From JAAYAN01 sp964437215 (lineage in GTDB: Bacteria > Bacteroidota > Ignavibacteria > Ignavibacteriales > Melioribacteraceae), in assembly GCA_964437215.1 (NCBI GenBank), contig CAYTFZ010000045.1, positions 1 through 20,070 of the forward strand: a stretch of DNA of 20,070 nucleotides, written 5' to 3'. Under the pieces are notes generated by a model that saw nothing but the letters and a program-made list of their open reading frames with translations, did not search any database and was not told the DNA's origin. A program made the position numbers and the translations under genes. Of this stretch, positions 16,541-20,070 are shown in pieces; within the stretch, counting starts at the first letter, position 1; the number at the start of each line of letters is the position of its first letter.

Positions 16541-18048
16541 ATGAAACCTAACATATTAGCAGAAGGAAAAGAAGAACCTCCTTCTATGCTTCACGAGGTA
16601 TCAAACCTTATTGAAGTATCTGTTGACCCCGAATCCATCCTTACTGATTCAACAGTATCTTCGAAAATTCCTGTCCTCCCCGAAATAAGGAAGTTTACTC
16701 CCAATTCAAATCTGTTATTTATCAAAAGAAAACCTTCTTCAGTAATACCTAAGCAGTATGTCTGCGGTACTAAAACTTTGGAATTCAGGAAAAAATACTA
16801 TCCCGAAATAACTGATACACAATGGAATAATTGGCATTGGCAGCTTCAAAACAGAATTAAAGACCTTAACGGACTGAAAAGAATTCTTAATCTTTCAGAT
16901 AGCGAGCTTGAAGCAATAGCCGGTCATTCTGGTCCGCTCCCAAGTTCTGTTACACCTTATTACGCCAGTCTGCTGGATNNNNNNNNNNNNNNNNNNNNNN
17001 NNNNNNNNNNNNNNNNNNNNNNNNNNNNNNNNNNNNNNNNNNNNNNNNNNNNNNNNNNNNNNNNNNNNNNNNNNNNNNTCATTCTGGTCCGCTCCCAAGT
17101 TCTGTTACACCTTATTACGCCAGTCTGCTGGATTCAGATGATCCGAACCAGCCTTTAAGAAGGACTGTAATTAAAGTAAAAGAAGAAAATATTTTATCAT
17201 ACGGAGAGGCTGACGACCCGTTGCACGAAGATGCAGATTCCCCGGTTCCGGGACTGGTACACAGGTATCCGGATCGCGTTTTATTTCTTGTAACCGGATT
17301 TTGCTCTGTTTATTGCCGGTATTGCACCCGCTCGCGAATGGTTGGAAACCAGGGCGGCGAGTATCGTTTCAGTTTAAATCAATGGGAAGGCGCGCTTGAA
17401 TATATCCGCCAGCACACTGAAATACGTGATGTGTTGTTATCCGGCGGTGATCCGCTTACATTAAGCGATGAAAAATTAGAGTGGCTGATTTCCAGACTTC
17501 GTGCAATTCCGCACGTGGAATTTATCAGAATCGGCACAAAAGTTCCTGTTGTGCTTCCTCAAAGAATTACATCAGGATTATTAAAAGTAATTAAAAAATA
17601 CCATCCGGTTTGGATGAGCATACATTTTACCCACCCTGACGAGCTTACGCCCGAAGTTAATGAATCCTGCAGTAAACTTGCAAATGCCGGAATTCCTTTG
17701 GGAAGCCAGACAGTTTTGTTAAAAGGCATTAATGATAATGTTGATACTATGAAAAAATTGTTTCAGGGGTTGTTGAAAAACCGCGTAAAACCATACTATC
17801 TTTACCAGTGCGACCCAGTTGCCGGAAGTTCGCATTTCCGGACAAGCGTAGCAAAAGGGCTTGAAATAATTGCAGGTCTGCGCGGATTTACTACAGGATA
17901 CGCTATTCCTCATTATGTTATCGACGCTCCCGGCGGCGGCGGGAAAATTCCTATTCTGCCCGATTCTGTTGTTGGGCATACTGCCGAAAACATTTTACTC
18001 CGGAATTTTGAAGGAAATGTTTATAAATATCCCGATCCGGTTGAATAA
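16541..18048 (+). CDS. kamA: Lysine 2,3-aminomutase family radical SAM protein (interrupted only by an assembly gap)
   Basis: The enzyme family converts L-lysine to beta-lysine using PLP and a [4Fe-4S]/SAM radical. As written, the frame breaks at 100 Ns. Removing the Ns and one of two identical 55-bp flanks (155 nt) restores one frame of 450 residues. In repaired numbering the radical SAM motif is C203-x3-C207-x2-C210, the PLP lysine is K417 in GGGGK, and substrate-site aspartates D373 (YQCD) and D410 (DAPG) match the clostridial enzyme. The N-terminus is about 78 residues longer than in the clostridial protein. The C-terminus is about 46 residues shorter and lacks the CxCxxC zinc cysteines as I recall them, although the internal zinc cysteine (C325) is kept. 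It is followed after 20 nt by two ATP-grasp ligases. An EpmB role is less likely because no EpmA is adjacent. Confidence 0.9.
16924..16978 (+). repeat. Left copy of 55-bp gap-flanking duplicate
   Basis: This 55-nt sequence is identical to 17079-17133, and the two copies abut the N run on either side. It encodes part of the aminomutase (HSGPLPSSVTPYYASLLD). An exact overlap of contig ends this long is what an unclosed scaffold join leaves behind. Confidence 0.95.
16979..17078. other. Assembly gap of 100 N
   Basis: Exactly 100 ambiguous bases, the conventional placeholder for a gap of unknown size. The identical flanks indicate that the real gap is negative, meaning an overlap of 55 bp and no missing sequence. 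Confidence 0.98.
17079..17133 (+). repeat. Right copy of 55-bp gap-flanking duplicate
   Basis: Second copy of the 16924-16978 sequence, in a different reading frame relative to the start codon until the 155-nt artefact is removed. The sequence after 17133 continues the aminomutase directly (SDDPNQPLRR). Confidence 0.95.
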
Positions 18049-18068
18049 ATGATGAGGAAATTAGTTTA

Positions 18069-19070
18069 ATGTTAATTGGTATTACTTACGACCTTCGGCA
18101 GGATTATCTCGATCTCGGGTTCGGGGAAGAGGAAACTGCCGAATTTGATCATCCCGACACGATAAACAGTATCGATTCCACCCTTAAAATTCTGGGATAT
18201 GAAACCGAAAAAATCGGGAATGTTTGGAATCTTACAAAAAATCTTGCCGCGGGAAAAAGATGGGATTTAGTTTTTAACATTGCCGAAGGGCTTTACGGAT
18301 TGAGCCGCGAAGCCCAGGTTCCCGCTTTGCTTGAAGCTTTTAATATTCCCTATGTTTTTTCCGATCCGCTTGTGCTTTCGGTTTCTCTTCAAAAAGGAAT
18401 GGCAAAACGCGTTTTCCGGGATCTCGGAATTCCCACAGCAGATTTTATGGAAATTCACAATCCCGAAGATATTGAAAACGTGAAACTGCCCTTCCCTCTT
18501 TTTGCAAAACCGATTGCCGAAGGAACCGGGAAAGGAATTTCAAAATCCTCACATATAAAAGATAAAATCGAGTTAAAACAGACTTGCACTGAACTTCTTG
18601 CAAAGTTTAAACAACCGGTGCTTTTGGAAACATATTTACCCGGACGCGAATTTACTGTTGGAATTACGGGAACCGGTGACAAAGCTGAATCGGTAGGGAT
18701 AATGGAAATTACACTGAGCGATAAAGCTGAGCAGTATGCTTATTCCTTTGAAAATAAAGAAAACTGGGAAGGCAGGGTGAGCTACAAGCCGGTTGACGAC
18801 CCAGAAGCAAAACTTGCCGTAAAAACTGCGCTCGATGCCTGGAAAGGACTCGGCTGCCGTGACGGCGGAAGAGTTGACGTTCGATCTGATGCAAACGGAA
18901 TACCTAATATTATAGAGATTAATCCGCTCGCCGGGCTGCGTCCCAATTATTCCGATCTTCCGATGATTTGCGATTTTTATGGAATTACTTATACCGAACT
19001 TATCCGCACAATTATGAACAGCGCGCTCGAAAGAGTTACAAGTGATAATTTCTTTCCAGGAAAAATTTAA
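18069..19070 (+). CDS. ATP-grasp ligase, D-Ala-D-Ala ligase-like (first of tandem pair)
   Basis: This is an ATP-grasp carboxylate-amine ligase of 333 residues, related to D-alanine-D-alanine ligase (Ddl). Visible elements are the N-terminal NIAEGLYGLSREAQVPALLE segment (70-89) where Ddl has its HGxxGE motif, FAKP with the ATP-binding K147, a glycine-rich loop GTGKG (152-156), LLETYLPGREFTVGI (185-199), RVDVR (268-272) and the Mg/ATP motif EINP (283-286). The substrate loop reads AGLRPNYSDLP where Ddl has PGMTxxS, so it is unlikely to be the housekeeping Ddl. It starts 20 nt after the aminomutase stop and ends directly against the second ligase, which indicates an operon. I expect it to join an amino acid, perhaps beta-lysine, to another carboxylate; the substrates are unproven. 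Confidence 0.85.
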   Translation: MLIGITYDLRQDYLDLGFGEEETAEFDHPDTINSIDSTLKILGYETEKIGNVWNLTKNLAAGKRWDLVFNIAEGLYGLSREAQVPALLEAFNIPYVFSDPLVLSVSLQKGMAKRVFRDLGIPTADFMEIHNPEDIENVKLPFPLFAKPIAEGTGKGISKSSHIKDKIELKQTCTELLAKFKQPVLLETYLPGREFTVGITGTGDKAESVGIMEITLSDKAEQYAYSFENKENWEGRVSYKPVDDPEAKLAVKTALDAWKGLGCRDGGRVDVRSDANGIPNIIEINPLAGLRPNYSDLPMICDFYGITYTELIRTIMNSALERVTSDNFFPGKI

Positions 19071-20070
19071 ATGGAAGGAAGCAAAAAGGTTGCAATCCTT
19101 CATAATGAAGTGAGCGCAGAAAGTTCAGCCGATGAGCTTGACGTTCTCGATCAGGTAAATGCAGTTTCCGCATCGCTTAAAGAACTTGGATACGTTCCCG
19201 AAACAATTCCCGTTTCGCTTAATCTGCAAAAAACATCCGATAAACTGAAAAGCATAAATCCGCTTTTTGCATTTAATCTTTTCGAATCGTTCGAATCCAC
19301 CGGAAAATTCATTTACTTTGTGCCGGCTTTGCTCGATCATCTTAAAATTCCTTACACCGGCTCGGGGACTGATGAAATTTTTATAACAACGAATAAAATA
19401 ATTACGAAAGAATATCTTGAAAAAGCGGGTCTGCCTACCCCGAAATGGAATTCAGTAGAAAAGATTATTTTATCAAACGGTAATTTTCCATTCCCCTGCA
19501 TTGTTAAACCCGTTTGGGAAGACGCATCAGTCGGGCTTGACAGCGAATCGGTTTTCAAAGATTTTGCTTCATTAAAAAATCATTTCTCACAAAATATCGA
19601 AAACGGACGTGAATTATTTGCGGAAGAATTTATTGACGGACGCGAATTCAATATTTCAGTTCTTGCGTCTCCAAACGGTCCGCAGGTTCTTCCTCAAGCT
19701 GAAATTGAATTTATAGATTTCCCGGACAGCAAACCGAAAATTGTAGGATACAGAGCCAAATGGGACGAAAATTCGTTTGAATGTAAAAATACAGTCCGGG
19801 TTTTCAGAAAATCTGAAGAGGATGAAGAATTATTTGCGCGGCTTTCGGAATTATCATTGAAATGCTGGAAGCTGTTTAATCTTCGAGGATATGTACGTGT
19901 AGATTTCCGGGTGCGTAAAAACGGGCAGCCCGAAATTCTTGAAATAAATGCGAATCCCTGTATTTCGCCGGACAGCGGTTTTGTTGCAGCCTGCAAAACT
20001 GCCGGAATAAACTATACTGAAATGATTAAAAGAATTGTAGAAGATATCCCCGGATTGAAAAGTGAAAGAT
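19071..20070 (+). CDS. ATP-grasp ligase, D-Ala-D-Ala ligase-like (second of tandem pair, partial at right edge)
   Basis: The ATG follows the preceding TAA with no spacer, and the frame is open to the window end (333 codons seen, C-terminus missing). The ATP-grasp fold is clear: FNLFESFESTGKF (68-80) at the HGxxGE position, the YTGSGTDEI segment (95-103) shared with Ddl, IVKP with K146, FAEEFIDGREFNISVL (183-198), RVDFR (276-280) and EINANPCISPDSGF (291-304). The substrate loop differs both from Ddl and from the upstream partner, so the pair is not a simple recent duplication and probably acts on different substrates. AGGA near 19058-19061 may serve as the ribosome binding site. Confidence 0.85.
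   Translation, partial: MEGSKKVAILHNEVSAESSADELDVLDQVNAVSASLKELGYVPETIPVSLNLQKTSDKLKSINPLFAFNLFESFESTGKFIYFVPALLDHLKIPYTGSGTDEIFITTNKIITKEYLEKAGLPTPKWNSVEKIILSNGNFPFPCIVKPVWEDASVGLDSESVFKDFASLKNHFSQNIENGRELFAEEFIDGREFNISVLASPNGPQVLPQAEIEFIDFPDSKPKIVGYRAKWDENSFECKNTVRVFRKSEEDEELFARLSELSLKCWKLFNLRGYVRVDFRVRKNGQPEILEINANPCISPDSGFVAACKTAGINYTEMIKRIVEDIPGLKSER

Noticed and set aside
16541..17158. Apparent 205-residue ORF reading through the N run
   Set aside because: The part after the Ns is out of frame with the aminomutase and has no family similarity. It is produced by the 155-nt assembly artefact.
16541..18048. Lysine aminomutase as a frameshifted pseudogene
   Set aside because: Removing the duplicated 55 bp and the 100 Ns gives an uninterrupted frame with all catalytic motifs, so there is no evidence for a real lesion.
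18069..20070. Calling either ATP-grasp gene the housekeeping ddl
   Set aside because: Substrate-loop residues differ from Ddl, there are two adjacent divergent copies, and the context is an aminomutase and not mur genes.
1..20070. CRISPR arrays, transposons or prophage
   Set aside because: No regularly spaced repeats, transposase, integrase or terminal inverted repeats were seen. The only exact long direct repeat I noticed is the 55-bp gap artefact.

Overview
This AT-rich window most likely comes from the Bacteroidota/Ignavibacteriota (FCB) side of the bacteria. The evidence is a three-gene succinate dehydrogenase with a B-type cytochrome b subunit, a 14-repeat 'two-component propeller' plus Y_Y_Y sensor architecture, an elongator tRNA-Met of Bacteroidota type without an encoded CCA, a bS21 gene, and an Obg GTPase without a C-terminal extension. 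Clear GGAGG-type ribosome binding sites precede several genes, which fits a deep branch better than classical Bacteroides. Phylum is inferred from gene style only. No phage, IS element or CRISPR array is visible.

Layout. Positions 355-3703 hold the tightly overlapping sdhC-sdhA-sdhB operon, closed by a strong terminator. Positions 3807-8260 hold a plus-strand run: an unrecognised 823-residue protein with a long acidic disordered-looking middle, the ribosome-assembly GTPase obgE, and an orphan FecCD/BtuC-type permease that overlaps the end of obgE. A tRNA-Met(CAT) and secG follow closely (8350-8785) and end in a terminator. On the minus strand lies a PBP4-like D,D-carboxypeptidase (8819-10225), divergent from a LOG-family nucleotide hydrolase (to 11147). 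The LOG gene converges on rpsU (bS21, minus). Then come a very large chemoreceptor-like sensor (11579-15139), a half-size TSUP/TauE permease (minus), a cold-shock protein with a long leader, and an apparent operon of a lysine 2,3-aminomutase family gene and two ATP-grasp ligases. The second ligase runs off the right edge.

Two items deserve most attention. First, the lysine aminomutase gene is interrupted by 100 Ns whose two flanks share an identical 55-bp sequence. Collapsing the duplicate and the Ns (155 nt) restores one uninterrupted frame of 450 residues, so this is an assembly artefact and not a broken gene. The repaired gene is followed after 20 nt by two different D-Ala-D-Ala-ligase-like ATP-grasp enzymes with zero spacing between them, suggesting a small pathway that makes and ligates beta-lysine or a related amino acid. 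Second, the large sensor carries the extracellular module usually seen on Bacteroidota hybrid histidine kinases (14 propeller repeats plus Y_Y_Y), but its cytoplasmic output is a methyl-accepting chemotaxis signalling domain, so it probably links glycan-type sensing to taxis.

The other genes are housekeeping: respiration (sdhCAB), ribosome assembly and translation (obgE, rpsU, tRNA-Met), protein export (secG), cell-wall maturation (dacB-like) and cold-shock response (csp).
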